Of a stretch of DNA of 64,000 nt, positions 25,568 through 34,286 are shown piece by piece. The DNA lies in NCBI RefSeq assembly GCF_023823685.1, contig NZ_JAMXBF010000006.1, positions 186,001 through 250,000 of the forward strand, in the 5' to 3' direction. The DNA comes from Pseudomonas subflava (GTDB taxonomy: Bacteria > Pseudomonadota > Gammaproteobacteria > Pseudomonadales > Pseudomonadaceae). Each line of letters begins with the position of its first letter. The first letter of the stretch is position 1. The translations under genes were made by a program, and so were the position numbers. The notes under the pieces were generated by a model. It saw nothing but the letters and a program-made list of their open reading frames with translations. It did no database searches and had not been told where the DNA came from.

Positions 25568-26704
25568 ATGGCAGTCAAGGTCCTGGTGGTGGACGACTCC
25601 GGCTTCTTCCGCCGCAGGGTCTCGGAAATCCTCTCCGCCGACCCCGATATCCAGGTGGTCGGTACCGCCACCAATGGCCGCGAGGCCATCGATCAGGCGC
25701 TGGCGCTGAAGCCGGACGTGATCACCATGGACTACGAGATGCCGATGATGGACGGCATCACGGCAGTGCGGAACATCATGCAGCGCTGCCCGACGCCGGT
25801 GCTGATGTTCTCCTCGCTCACCCACGAAGGCGCCCGCGTCACCCTGGATGCGCTGGATGCCGGTGCGGTGGACTACCTGCCGAAGAATTTCGAGGACATC
25901 TCGCGCAACCCGGACAAGGTCAAGGCGATGCTGTGCGAGAAGGTGCATACCATCGCGCGAAGCAACCGACGCTACAGCACCTTCAGTCCGGCGGCGCCGA
26001 GCCCGTCTAGCCATGGCACGGCATCTTCCTCGGCGCCCGCGCAGTCCGGTTTCGGCACCGCGCGCAGCACTGCGCCCTCGCCGAGTGCCCGTCCCGCGGC
26101 ACCCGCCGCACCAGCCGCCAGTGGTGGCGCCCCAAAGCGTAAACCGTACCGGCTGGTGGCGATCGGCACTTCCACCGGTGGCCCCGTCGCGCTGCAGCGC
26201 GTGCTGACCCAGCTGCCGGCCAATTTTCCGGCGCCCATCGTGCTGATCCAGCACATGCCGGCGGCTTTCACCAAGGCGTTCGCCGAGCGCCTGGACAAGC
26301 TGTGCCGGATCACCGTCAAGGAGGCCGAGGACGGTGACGTGCTGCGCCCGGGCCTGGCCCTGCTGGCCCCCGGCGGCAAGCAGATGATGGTCGACCCGCG
26401 CGGCACGGTGCGAATCCTGCCCGGCGACGAACGCCTCAACTACAAGCCCTGCGTGGACATCACCTTCGGCTCGGCGGCCAAATCGTTCAATGACAAGGTG
26501 CTGGCGGTGGTGCTCACCGGCATGGGCGCCGATGGCCGCGAGGGCGCGCGCCTGCTCAAGCAGAGCGGCAGCCAGGTGTGGGCCCAGGACGAGGCGAGCT
26601 GCGTGATCTACGGTATGCCCATGGCGGTGGTGAAGGCCAATCTGGCCGATGCCGTGTATGGCCTCGACGAGATCGGCCGGCATCTCACCGAGGCCTGCGT
26701 CTGA
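25568..26704 (+). CDS. cheB: CheB, chemoreceptor glutamate methylesterase/deamidase
   Basis: A 378-residue two-domain enzyme that removes methyl groups from chemoreceptors for adaptation. The N-terminal receiver has Asp55 in [13 protein letters not shown] Ser/Pro/Ala linker (about 140-188) leads to the methylesterase domain, with catalytic Ser202 in GTSTGGP, the histidine in LIQHMP and the aspartate in GMGADG. ATG at 25568 is chosen over GTG at 25562 because CTGGAG is correctly spaced from it. No cheR lies beside it in this window. The stop overlaps the motC start. Confidence 0.95.
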   Translation: MAVKVLVVDDSGFFRRRVSEILSADPDIQVVGTATNGREAIDQALALKPDVITMDYEMPMMDGITAVRNIMQRCPTPVLMFSSLTHEGARVTLDALDAGAVDYLPKNFEDISRNPDKVKAMLCEKVHTIARSNRRYSTFSPAAPSPSSHGTASSSAPAQSGFGTARSTAPSPSARPAAPAAPAASGGAPKRKPYRLVAIGTSTGGPVALQRVLTQLPANFPAPIVLIQHMPAAFTKAFAERLDKLCRITVKEAEDGDVLRPGLALLAPGGKQMMVDPRGTVRILPGDERLNYKPCVDITFGSAAKSFNDKVLAVVLTGMGADGREGARLLKQSGSQVWAQDEASCVIYGMPMAVVKANLADAVYGLDEIGRHLTEACV

Positions 26705-27444
26705 TGGATGTACTGAGCCTCATCGGGGTCATTCTCGCCTTCGTCGCCATCGTCGGCGGCAATTATCTGGAGGGCGGGCATGCGGGCGCGCTGATCAACG
26801 GGCCGGCGGCCCTGATCGTGATCGGCGGCACCCTCGGCGCGGCCTTTCTCCAGGCCCCGATGAACGTGTTCAAGCGGGCCCTGACCATCCTGCGCTGGAT
26901 CATTTTTCCGCCGCGTATCGACCTGGCCGGCGGCATCAACAGTGTGGTCGGCTGGAGCATGACGGCGCGCAAGGAGGGCCTGCTGGGCCTCGAGCCGGTG
27001 GCCGACGCCGAATCCGACCCCTATGCCCGCAAGGGCCTGCAGCTACTGGTGGACGGCACCGAGCCGGAAGCCATCCGCAGCATTCTCGAAGTCGACCTCT
27101 ACACCCAGGAGGCCCGTGACATCCAGGCGGCCAAGGTGTTCGAGAGCATGGGCGGCTACGCGCCGACCATCGGCATCATCGGCGCGGTGATGGGGCTGAT
27201 CCACGTGATGGGCAACCTGGCCGACCCCAGCAAGCTGGGCGGCGGCATCGCCGTGGCCTTCGTCGCCACCATCTACGGCGTGGCCTTTGCCAACCTGCTG
27301 CTGCTGCCGGTGGGCGCCAAGCTGAAGGCCATCGCGGCGCGCCAGTCGCGTTACCGCGAAATGCTGCTGGAGGGCATCCTGTCCATCGCCGAAGGCGAGA
27401 ATCCGCGATCCATCGAGCTGAAGCTGCAGGGCTTCATGGACTGA
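26704..27444 (+). CDS. motC: MotC, MotA-type flagellar stator subunit
   Basis: A 246-residue inner-membrane protein with four transmembrane helices in the MotA/PomA pattern. The N-terminal hairpin contains SLIGVILAFVAIVGG, and the conserved GYAPTIGIIGAVMGLIHVMG and VAFVATIYGVAFANLLLLPV follow. Pseudomonads carry two stators, MotAB and MotCD; the set embedded in the che cluster is MotCD, needed for swarming and movement in viscous media. The ATG at 26704 overlaps the cheB stop by one base. Confidence 0.95.
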   Translation: MDVLSLIGVILAFVAIVGGNYLEGGHAGALINGPAALIVIGGTLGAAFLQAPMNVFKRALTILRWIIFPPRIDLAGGINSVVGWSMTARKEGLLGLEPVADAESDPYARKGLQLLVDGTEPEAIRSILEVDLYTQEARDIQAAKVFESMGGYAPTIGIIGAVMGLIHVMGNLADPSKLGGGIAVAFVATIYGVAFANLLLLPVGAKLKAIAARQSRYREMLLEGILSIAEGENPRSIELKLQGFMD

Positions 27445-27446
27445 CC

Positions 27447-28334
27447 ATGCCCCGTCGGCGGATTCACGAAGAGCACGAAAATCACGAACGCTGGCTGGTG
27501 TCCTACGCGGACTTCATCACCCTGCTGTTCGCCTTCTTCGTGGTGATGTACTCGATCTCCTCGATCAACGAGGGCAAGTACAAGGTGCTGTCGGAGAGCC
27601 TGACGGGCGTGTTCAGCGAGCCGGAGCGGGCGATCAAGCCGATTCCCATCGGCGACGAGAAGCCGCGGACCACCGAGCCGGATCGCTCGATGATCGAGGA
27701 CAACCCCAACAGCACCACCTCCAGCGACGACCCGGCCAGCGACCCGTTGCAGCAGATCGCTTCCAGCATGCGCGACGCCTTTGGCGACCTGATCACCTCG
27801 GAGCAGCTGACCGTGCGCGGCAACGAGCTGTGGGTGGAGATCGAGCTCAATTCCAGCCTGCTTTTTCCGAGTGGCGATGCCGTACCCAACGACACGGCCT
27901 TCGCGCTCATCGAGAAAGTGGCGAAGATTCTCTCGCCGTACGAGAACCCGGTGCATGTCGAAGGCTTCACCGACAACCTGCCGATCAATACCTCGCAGTA
28001 TCCGAGCAACTGGGAACTTTCCGCCGCGCGGGCAGCCAGCATAGTGCGGATGCTGGCGATGGACGGCGTCAATCCGGGGCGTTTGGCGGCCGTCGGTTAC
28101 GGCGAATTCCAGCCGGTGGCCGACAACGACACCGAGGAAGGGCGGGCACGCAATCGCCGCGTGGTGCTGGTGGTGTCGCGCAATCTCGATGTGCGTCGTA
28201 GTGTCAGCGGTGTGGGCAGCGGCAAGGCGCAGCCCGACGCCGCGCTGAAGCGGGCTGGCACGCAACCTGCACCGCCACAGCCATCTGCGGCTCCGGTGAC
28301 CGGTCCCGCCAATATTTCGACGCCTGCACCCTGA
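27447..28334 (+). CDS. motD: MotD, MotB-type flagellar stator subunit
   Basis: A 295-residue stator anchor. The basic N-terminus (MPRRRIHEEHENHERW) precedes one transmembrane helix with the proton-binding Asp22 in SYADFITLLFAFFVVMYS. A periplasmic OmpA-like peptidoglycan-binding domain lies at about 125-250 (VEGFTDNLPINTSQYPSNWE, VGYGEFQPVADNDTEEGRAR). The Pro/Ala-rich tail is variable. It follows motC by two bases. Confidence 0.95.
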   Translation: MPRRRIHEEHENHERWLVSYADFITLLFAFFVVMYSISSINEGKYKVLSESLTGVFSEPERAIKPIPIGDEKPRTTEPDRSMIEDNPNSTTSSDDPASDPLQQIASSMRDAFGDLITSEQLTVRGNELWVEIELNSSLLFPSGDAVPNDTAFALIEKVAKILSPYENPVHVEGFTDNLPINTSQYPSNWELSAARAASIVRMLAMDGVNPGRLAAVGYGEFQPVADNDTEEGRARNRRVVLVVSRNLDVRRSVSGVGSGKAQPDAALKRAGTQPAPPQPSAAPVTGPANISTPAP

Positions 28335-28383
28335 GGCGTTCCAGTTCTCGGCTGAGGCGGACAGGGCCGGGAGGATGAAGAGC

Positions 28384-29172
28384 ATGAAAGTCTGGGCAGT
28401 AGCCAATCAAAAGGGTGGAGTCGGCAAGACCACCTCATCCATCGCCCTGGCGGGTTTGCTGGCCGAGGCGGGTAAGCGCGTGGTGGTGGTCGATCTCGAT
28501 CCGCACGGGTCGATGACCAGCTATTTCGGCCACGATCCGGACACCCTCGAGCACAGCAATTTCAACCTGTTCCTGCACCAGGGCAACGTGCCGCAGGGCT
28601 TGCCGGCCGAGCTTTTGCTGCCGACCAGCCACGAGAACATCGCCCTGCTGCCGTCCAGCACCGCGCTGGCGACCCTGGAGCGCCAATCGCCGGGGCAGAA
28701 CGGCCTGGGGCTGGTGATCGCCAAAAGCCTGGCGCAGCTGTGGGACCGGTTCGACCACGCCATCATCGACAGCCCGCCGCTGCTCGGCGTGCTGATGGTC
28801 AATGCGCTGGCCGCGAGCCAGCAACTGGTGATTCCGGTGCAGACCGAGTTTCTTGCCGTGAAAGGCCTGGAACGCATGGTCAGCACCCTCAACATGGTCA
28901 ACCGTTCGCGCAAGCAGCCGCTGCCCTACACCATCGTGCCGACCCTATTCGACCGTCGTACCCAGGCGTCGCTGAACACCCTGCGGGTGTTGCGCAACTC
29001 GTTTCCCGAACACCTGTGGCAAGCCTACGTGCCGGTGGATACCCGCCTGCGCGACGCCAGCCGTGCCGGACTGACGCCGTCCCAGTTCGATGGCAACAGC
29101 CGCGGGGTGATCGCCTATCGCGCCTTGCTCAAGCACCTGCTGGCGGGGCAGCCGGCCTCTCAGGTAGCCTGA
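28384..29172 (+). CDS. parC: ParC, ParA-type ATPase of the chemotaxis cluster
   Basis: A 262-residue Walker ATPase (NQKGGVGKTTSS with VVVVDLDPHGSMTSYFGHD and IDSPPLLGVLMVNAL). In polar-flagellated bacteria this family (ParC in Vibrio and Pseudomonas, unrelated to topoisomerase IV ParC) places and segregates the chemotaxis array at the cell pole together with ParP. ATG at 28384 is preferred over 28375 because GGAGG at 28370-28374 abuts the first but is well spaced from the second. Its place between motD and the CheW-domain gene parP is the conserved one. Confidence 0.93.
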   Translation: MKVWAVANQKGGVGKTTSSIALAGLLAEAGKRVVVVDLDPHGSMTSYFGHDPDTLEHSNFNLFLHQGNVPQGLPAELLLPTSHENIALLPSSTALATLERQSPGQNGLGLVIAKSLAQLWDRFDHAIIDSPPLLGVLMVNALAASQQLVIPVQTEFLAVKGLERMVSTLNMVNRSRKQPLPYTIVPTLFDRRTQASLNTLRVLRNSFPEHLWQAYVPVDTRLRDASRAGLTPSQFDGNSRGVIAYRALLKHLLAGQPASQVA

Positions 29173-29257
29173 GGGGGCGAGCTATGCTGATCTCACGGGT
29201 TCAAGTCTTCGGCCGCACCTGCCGATAGGCTGTACAGACTCTTTCGTGGAATTCCCT

Positions 29258-30091
29258 ATGAGCCGCATCTCCACCGCCGCCGTCCGACCCCAGCAGGCCC
29301 TGCAGTCCTATCTGGATGCCCTGCTGCAGGAGGCTGCCGTCGACCTGGAAGAGAGCATTAGCCTCGACGAGTTCGAGGCCGCCGTGATCGAGGAGCAGGT
29401 GCGCGATGCTCGCAGGGAAGAGGCCAAGCCGGTTCTGGTGAGGCCGCTGGCCTTAGCCGAGGCCAAGCCGCAAGTGCTGCCAACGATCGAGCTGCGCCTG
29501 CCGGAAGTGGCGCCGCTGATCGAGGTCGAGGTGGAGGCGCCGGTCGTGGTCGAGCCGGTAGTCGCCGAGCAAATTGAACAGGCGCCGGTGCCGGCCGCTG
29601 CGCCGAGTCTGGACGGCCGACCGGATTGGGCCGACGAACCCTTCGAATGCCTGCTGTTCGATGTCGCCGGTCTTACCCTGGCGGTGCCGCTGGTATGCCT
29701 GGGCTCCATCTACCCGCTGGCCGAGGCCGAGCTGACACCGCTGTTCGGCCAGCCCGACTGGTTCCTCGGCATACTGCCCAGCCAGGCGGGTAATCTGAAA
29801 GTGCTGGATACTGCGCGCTGGGTGATGCCCGAGCGCTACCGCGAGGATTTCCGCGAAGGGCTGCAGTACGTGATCTCCGTGGAGGGTTACGAGTGGGGGC
29901 TCGCGGTGCACCAGGTCAGCCGCTCGATCCGCCTGGAGCCCGACGAGATCAAATGGCGCAGCCAGCGCTCGCAGCGCCCCTGGCTGGCCGGTACCGTGAT
30001 CGAACACATGTGCGCGCTGCTCGATGTCTCGGCCCTGGCCGAGCTGATCGCCAGCGGCGCCACACGCAACGGAGCGATCCGCGCGCACTGA
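29258..30091 (+). CDS. parP: ParP, CheW-domain array-anchoring protein
   Basis: A 277-residue protein. A variable acidic/proline-rich N-terminal half is followed by a CheW-like domain at about 120-270 (FECLLFDVAGLTLAVPLVCL, WFLGILPSQAGNLKVLDTAR, EWGLAVHQVSRSIRLEPDEI). ParP couples ParC to CheA and receptors so that the array stays polar. ATG at 29258 (MSRISTAAV) is used; an in-frame GTG lies 12 bases earlier. The assignment rests on the domain layout and the parC neighbour. Confidence 0.88.
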   Translation: MSRISTAAVRPQQALQSYLDALLQEAAVDLEESISLDEFEAAVIEEQVRDARREEAKPVLVRPLALAEAKPQVLPTIELRLPEVAPLIEVEVEAPVVVEPVVAEQIEQAPVPAAAPSLDGRPDWADEPFECLLFDVAGLTLAVPLVCLGSIYPLAEAELTPLFGQPDWFLGILPSQAGNLKVLDTARWVMPERYREDFREGLQYVISVEGYEWGLAVHQVSRSIRLEPDEIKWRSQRSQRPWLAGTVIEHMCALLDVSALAELIASGATRNGAIRAH

Positions 30092-30165
30092 ATGCAACGC
30101 CTCGCGTGTGCGGGGCTCTATAGTTAACGACAAGCGGGCAGACCCGCGAACTTGAGGCTAGGGAC

Positions 30166-30645
30166 ATGAAGAAATCGTCAGCGCAGGGTTCCGAAGATCC
30201 GATTCTGCAGTGGGTGACCTTTCGCCTGGACAACGAGACCTACGGCATCAACGTGATGCAGGTGCAGGAAGTCCTGCGCTACACCGAGATCGCTCCGGTT
30301 CCGGGGGCGCCGGCCTATGTGCTCGGCATCATCAACCTGCGCGGCAACGTGGTGACCGTGATCGACACCCGCCAGCGCTTCGGCCTGCCGCCAGCGCCGG
30401 TCACCGACAACACCCGTATCGTCATCATCGAGGCGGACAAGCAGGTGGTCGGCATCCTGGTCGACAGCGTGGCCGAGGTGGTCTATCTGCGTCAGTCCGA
30501 GGTGGAAACCGCGCCCAACGTGGGTAACGACGAGTCCGCCAAGTTCATCCAGGGCGTTTGCAACAAGAACGGCGAACTGCTCATCCTGGTCGAGCTGGAC
30601 AAGATGATGAGCGAGGAAGAGTGGTCCGAGCTGGAGAGCATCTGA
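30166..30645 (+). CDS. cheW: CheW, chemotaxis coupling protein
   Basis: A 159-residue single CheW domain that bridges chemoreceptors and CheA. Landmarks are TFRLDNETYGINVMQVQEVL, VLGIINLRGNVVTVIDTRQR and GILVDSVAEVVYLRQSEVE. It lies 74 bases after parP and 3 bases before the DUF2802 gene. Confidence 0.96.
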   Translation: MKKSSAQGSEDPILQWVTFRLDNETYGINVMQVQEVLRYTEIAPVPGAPAYVLGIINLRGNVVTVIDTRQRFGLPPAPVTDNTRIVIIEADKQVVGILVDSVAEVVYLRQSEVETAPNVGNDESAKFIQGVCNKNGELLILVELDKMMSEEEWSELESI

Positions 30646-30648
30646 TCC

Positions 30649-31059
30649 ATGCTCGTGATGGCGATCGCGGTGGCCGTACTTGGTCTGTTCTGCGTACTGC
30701 TGGCCGTGTCCTGCTATCAGCTGTCGCTGAAGCTGCGCCAGCAGGCGGAACTGCAGAAGGAGCGCGACGCGCTCCGCGATCAGCGCCTCAAGGAGCTGGC
30801 CAAGCGCCTGGACGCCTATCTCACCGGCAGCATCCGCATGGGCGAGGAGCTGCACGAGCTGCGCCGTGTGGTGGCGCCGCTGCCGGACAAGCTGAGCCAG
30901 ATGGAGCAGCGCGATCCCTCCAGCCTGTCCTTCACCCAGGCTGCGCGCCTGGTGGGAATGGGCGCCAGTGTGGAAGACCTGACTCAGTCCTGCGGCCTCA
31001 GCCAGGCGGAGGCCGAGCTGGTCAGCCGTCTGCACCAGTCGCAGAAGCAGCGCTCCTGA
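30649..31059 (+). CDS. DUF2802 membrane-anchored coiled-coil protein
   Basis: A 136-residue protein with one N-terminal transmembrane helix (LVMAIAVAVLGLFCVLLAVS). A helical, likely coiled-coil segment follows at about 25-90 and a small C-terminal helical domain at about 95-136 (AARLVGMGASVEDLTQSCGL, then SQAEAELVSRLH). The C-terminus resembles a short helix-turn-helix-like fold. It belongs to the conserved DUF2802 family at the end of Pseudomonas che clusters. No biochemical role is known to me. Placement suggests an accessory role in motility or the array. Confidence 0.8.
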   Translation: MLVMAIAVAVLGLFCVLLAVSCYQLSLKLRQQAELQKERDALRDQRLKELAKRLDAYLTGSIRMGEELHELRRVVAPLPDKLSQMEQRDPSSLSFTQAARLVGMGASVEDLTQSCGLSQAEAELVSRLHQSQKQRS

Positions 31060-31182
31060 GCGCCGCCTTAGGTCCTGGGGTTCTTATCCGCCGCCGTTGC
31101 GGCGTCAATGGTTCCTAGTCTGTCCTGCATTCCCGCCTAGTCTCAACACATGGGGCCACGTGACTTCCAGAGGAGGTCCGCC

Positions 31183-31659
31183 ATGCGTTCGGGGCTGATA
31201 TTCCTATTGCTGCTGATGTTGCCGCCTGCGCAGGCCAGCGAGGCGCCGCTGCAGGTCAGCGGGGCCACCACCATCAGCGTCATGCAGGCGCGCCAGCTGT
31301 ATGAGTACGGTGTGCTGTTCATCGATGTGCGTCCGCCCCAGCAGTGGGGCTGGGGGCACGTTCACGGCGCGTTGCATCTGGAACTCGATGGCCGCTTCGC
31401 CGAGCTGCAGGGCACGGACTGGCCTCGGGAGATGCCGCTGGTGCTGTATTGCGACAGTGAGTTCTGCCCGCACAGCGCCGAGGCCGCGCGCCGCGCCGTG
31501 GACTGGGGCTTCCAGCAGATCTACTACTTCCGTGGCGGCTACTTCGCCTGGCAGTTGCTGGACTTTCCCCAGGGCAAGGGGCAGGAGGGCGAGCTGTTCG
31601 CCTTCATTCTCGGGGCGCCGCCAACAGCGGCGGGAGAGCCGAACCCGGTGGTGGAGTGA
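31183..31659 (+). CDS. Exported rhodanese-like domain protein
   Basis: A 158-residue protein with a signal peptide (MRSGLIFLLLLMLPPAQAS) and one rhodanese fold. The candidate active-site cysteine is in VLYCDSEFCPHS, and VLFIDVRPPQQWGWGHVHGA is the rhodanese CH2A-type motif. A periplasmic sulfur-transfer or redox role is an inference. ATG at 31183 has AGGAGG at 31171-31176; the ATG at 31150 lacks such a site and would hide the signal peptide. The last 56 bases overlap, tail to tail, the FlhB-C-like gene on the other strand. Confidence 0.85.
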   Translation: MRSGLIFLLLLMLPPAQASEAPLQVSGATTISVMQARQLYEYGVLFIDVRPPQQWGWGHVHGALHLELDGRFAELQGTDWPREMPLVLYCDSEFCPHSAEAARRAVDWGFQQIYYFRGGYFAWQLLDFPQGKGQEGELFAFILGAPPTAAGEPNPVVE

Positions 31660-31957
31660 CGTCGCGCTCCGCCGGGTCTTCGACGAAGCCTTCCGGGCGC
31701 TTGCCCTTGAGGTACCAGGCGAAAGCGATGATCTCGGCAATGCTGCGGTACAGCGGCTCCGGAATCGCGTCGCCCAGTTCCATGCGCGCCAGCAGGCGTA
31801 CCAGTTCGGCGTTCTCGTAGATCGGCACTTCGTATTCGCGGGCGATGGCCAGGATGGCCTCGGCCAGCTCGTCGTCGCCCTTGGCCGTGAGGCTGGGCGC
31901 ATTGCTGCCGTCGTAGGAGAGGGCGATGGCCTGGCGCGGTGCCTTGTCCTGCTTCAT
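31604..31957 (-). CDS. Free-standing FlhB C-terminal-domain-like protein (EscU/YscU/HrcU family)
   Basis: A 117-residue protein that aligns with the part of FlhB after its cleavage site. The sequence ALSYDGSNAPSLTAKG parallels ALKYDPEKGNAPLLVAKG in FlhB of this window, and EVPIYENAELVRLL and PEPLYRSIAEIIAFAWYLK match further on. The NPTH motif and membrane part are absent. Such FlhB-like small proteins can substitute for the cleaved FlhB C-terminus in some bacteria, so a role in export switching is plausible. It overlaps the upstream FliK-like gene by 4 bases (ATGA). Confidence 0.85.
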   Translation of the reverse strand: MKQDKAPRQAIALSYDGSNAPSLTAKGDDELAEAILAIAREYEVPIYENAELVRLLARMELGDAIPEPLYRSIAEIIAFAWYLKGKRPEGFVEDPAERDVTPPPGSALPPLLAAPRE

Positions 31958-33501
31958 GCGGTTTCATCCACCCAGCGCTGCTCCAGATGCGTCTTCGGCC
32001 CCTGCGGCGGCATGCCCTGACAGCAGCTAAGCTCGCCAACCTCGAGGCCGGCACTCAGCAGGCGCTGACGCAGGTTGTCCAGCTCCTGGTCGATCAGCTT
32101 CACCGTCTCGGCGCGTTCGGCCCACAGCTGGCTGGACAAAGCGCCACGCAGCAGCTGTGCCTGGACCTGCAGCGGGCCCAGCGGGTCAAGGTCGAAAGCC
32201 AGGTCGATGCGCCACAGCGCTTCCTTCTGTTCCTTGCGCCCGTCGGGACCCGGCTCCTCGCGCTGCAGCTTGACCTGCAGCGGCACCACGTCGTGCTGGT
32301 TGCGCATTGGCAGCTCTAACTGCCAGGTGGTCAGCAGGTTGCCTTCCGGCGTCGTCTGGCTCTGCGCCAGGCTCGACAGCTGGTGGGTCTGCAGGCGCGA
32401 CACGGCCGCCGCGGCCAGCTTGAGCAGGATCTCCAGATCGGGCTCGCCGTCCATCGACTGCAATAGTCGCGAGGGCAGCGGAAAGCTCATGGCCTGCTGA
32501 CGCAGATTGGCCTGGCCGAGCGCGCCCAGGGCGTTGCGGGCGAAGGCGGGCAGGGCCTGTGCCAGCGCGCCGCCGGCACTGGTCGCTGGCATCGCCGCGC
32601 CACCGGGCAGGCCCGGCAGCAGTTGGGCGACCAGGCGCAGCAGGCTGGCCTTGAGATCCTGCGGCAGCTGCTGGGCCTGGCCACCGAGCAGCTTGGCCTC
32701 GAGAAACACGCCGCTCTGTTCAAGGGCCTTGGCCAGACCGTCGGCGGTGCCGAGCTGCTTGCCGTCTGGCAGCAGGCCGAGCAGCTTGTCGATGGTGGCG
32801 CGCAGGTCGGGCGACAGATCGCCCTGCTGGGCCATGCCCTGTAGGCCCTTGAACAATCCTTCCAGCGATCCCTGGCGGGCCTGTTGCGCGGCCAGTTGCT
32901 GGCCGAGTACCAATTGATCGAGTCGACCGCTGAGCGGCAGGAAGCTGAGGCTCTGGCTGCCCTGGACTTGCGCCGTCACCAGGCTGCCGAGGGCCAGCGG
33001 AAGCGTTGTTTCGACGTCCAGCTTGCTGCCGGCCAGCGGCGTGTTGAGCAGGCTCACCACCACCCGGTAGAGCGCCTGCTGGCCCTTGGCCTGGGCGATC
33101 TGCTCGCGCGCCTCGACCTTGCCCTGCAGCAGCGTGCCGGCCGGTACCTGTTCGAGGTCCAGCGCGCCGAGCGTGCCGCCGCTCGAGCCTTGCAGCGCCA
33201 CCGCCAGGCGGGTGTCGGAGAGTGCGGTCACGGCCAGCGTGGTGCCCTGGGCCAGGGGCCGGGTGCTGCTCGCCTCTAGGGTGGCCTGCTTGCCGTTGTC
33301 CAGGGTCAGCTTGAGCAACAGCTGGAAGTTCTGCGCCGCCTCCTTGGCGACTATCACTTCGGCCTTGGCGGTTTCGCCCGGCATCAGCGTGCCGTCGAGC
33401 GGCTGCAGCAGCTTGACGGCGAGATCGGCGGGATTGGGCTGGGCAGGGCGAATGGCCGGCGGGGTCGCGGGAAGCGGGCGAGGACTGCTGATTTCTGCCA
33501 T
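31954..33501 (-). CDS. FliK-like flagellar hook-length control family protein
   Basis: A 515-residue protein rich in Gln, Leu and Ala. The C-terminal Flg_hook-type domain carries WQLELPMRNQHDVVPLQVKL, LWRIDLAFDLDPLGPLQVQA and the beta-strand pattern of FliK. The start at 33501 (MAEISSPRPLP) is chosen since the upstream in-frame extension is Arg/Cys-rich and runs toward the ccm intergenic region. It is translationally coupled to the FlhB-like gene. This pair repeats the FliK-FlhB partnership away from the main cluster. Its function is uncertain: it could be a second switch or type III-related regulator. Confidence 0.82.
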   Translation of the reverse strand: MAEISSPRPLPATPPAIRPAQPNPADLAVKLLQPLDGTLMPGETAKAEVIVAKEAAQNFQLLLKLTLDNGKQATLEASSTRPLAQGTTLAVTALSDTRLAVALQGSSGGTLGALDLEQVPAGTLLQGKVEAREQIAQAKGQQALYRVVVSLLNTPLAGSKLDVETTLPLALGSLVTAQVQGSQSLSFLPLSGRLDQLVLGQQLAAQQARQGSLEGLFKGLQGMAQQGDLSPDLRATIDKLLGLLPDGKQLGTADGLAKALEQSGVFLEAKLLGGQAQQLPQDLKASLLRLVAQLLPGLPGGAAMPATSAGGALAQALPAFARNALGALGQANLRQQAMSFPLPSRLLQSMDGEPDLEILLKLAAAAVSRLQTHQLSSLAQSQTTPEGNLLTTWQLELPMRNQHDVVPLQVKLQREEPGPDGRKEQKEALWRIDLAFDLDPLGPLQVQAQLLRGALSSQLWAERAETVKLIDQELDNLRQRLLSAGLEVGELSCCQGMPPQGPKTHLEQRWVDETA

Positions 33502-33650
33502 GGCCGGGTCACACCCTGTCAAAAAGCCGGCTTCGGAGGGTAAAGCCCGGCATGTATAATGCCGGCCGTTTCGGGCTGGCTGTACGGTCAACTTGCCACA
33601 GTATAGCGGCCGGCCCCCCTCCGACTTGAACCCCTCCGGAACGCCATGCA

Positions 33651-34286
33651 GTGACCAGTCCTCGCCTCCAAGCCGTAGCTCTCGCCTGTGAGCGGGACTG
33701 GCGCCTGCTGTTCGAGGGCCTGGATTTGGACCTCGGCGCCGGCACCCTGTTGCAGGTGGCCGGGCCCAACGGCAGCGGCAAGACCAGCCTGCTGCGCCTG
33801 CTCGCCGGGTTGATGCAGCCCACCGCCGGCGAGGTGCTGCTGAACGGCAGGCCGCTGGCGCGACAGGGTGGCGAGCTGGGCGACAGCCTGCTGTGGATCG
33901 GCCACGCGGCCGGCATCAAGGGGCTGCTTACCGCGGAGGAGAATCTGGCCTGGCTCTGTGCGCTGCATAGGCCGGCCGGGCGCGAAGCTATCTGGCAGGC
34001 GCTGGAGGCGGTCGGTCTGCGCGGCTTCGAGGATGTACCCTGTCACACCCTGTCTGCCGGCCAGCAACGCCGTGTCGGCCTGGCCCGGCTGTATCTGGAC
34101 GCACCGCCATTGTGGATTCTCGACGAGCCCTTCACCGCCCTGGACAAGCAGGGCGTCGCGCAGCTGGAGGCACATCTGGCGCACCACTGCGATGGCGGCG
34201 GCATGGTGGTGCTCACCACCCACCACAGCCTGACCGAGAAGCCCGCCGGCTATCGCGAACTGGACCTGGGGCGGCGCAGCGCATGA
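33651..34286 (+). CDS. ccmA: CcmA, heme exporter ATP-binding subunit
   Basis: A 211-residue ABC ATPase. Walker [10 protein letters not shown] lies at 39-47, the signature [13 protein letters not shown] follows, and Walker B is [13 protein letters not shown]. CcmAB with CcmCD releases holo-CcmE during cytochrome c maturation. The start is GTG at 33651. It opens the ccmABCDEFGHI operon and overlaps ccmB by 4 bases. Confidence 0.95.
   Translation: MTSPRLQAVALACERDWRLLFEGLDLDLGAGTLLQVAGPNGSGKTSLLRLLAGLMQPTAGEVLLNGRPLARQGGELGDSLLWIGHAAGIKGLLTAEENLAWLCALHRPAGREAIWQALEAVGLRGFEDVPCHTLSAGQQRRVGLARLYLDAPPLWILDEPFTALDKQGVAQLEAHLAHHCDGGGMVVLTTHHSLTEKPAGYRELDLGRRSA

Noticed and set aside
24221..26683. 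An 820-codon minus-strand open frame opposite cheA and cheB, and similar long antisense frames (e.g. 13877-15976, 4599-6608, 46307-48532)
   Set aside because: High GC leaves few stops in the antisense frame. The translations are rich in His, Gly, Leu and Arg, match no family, and lie opposite well-conserved genes.
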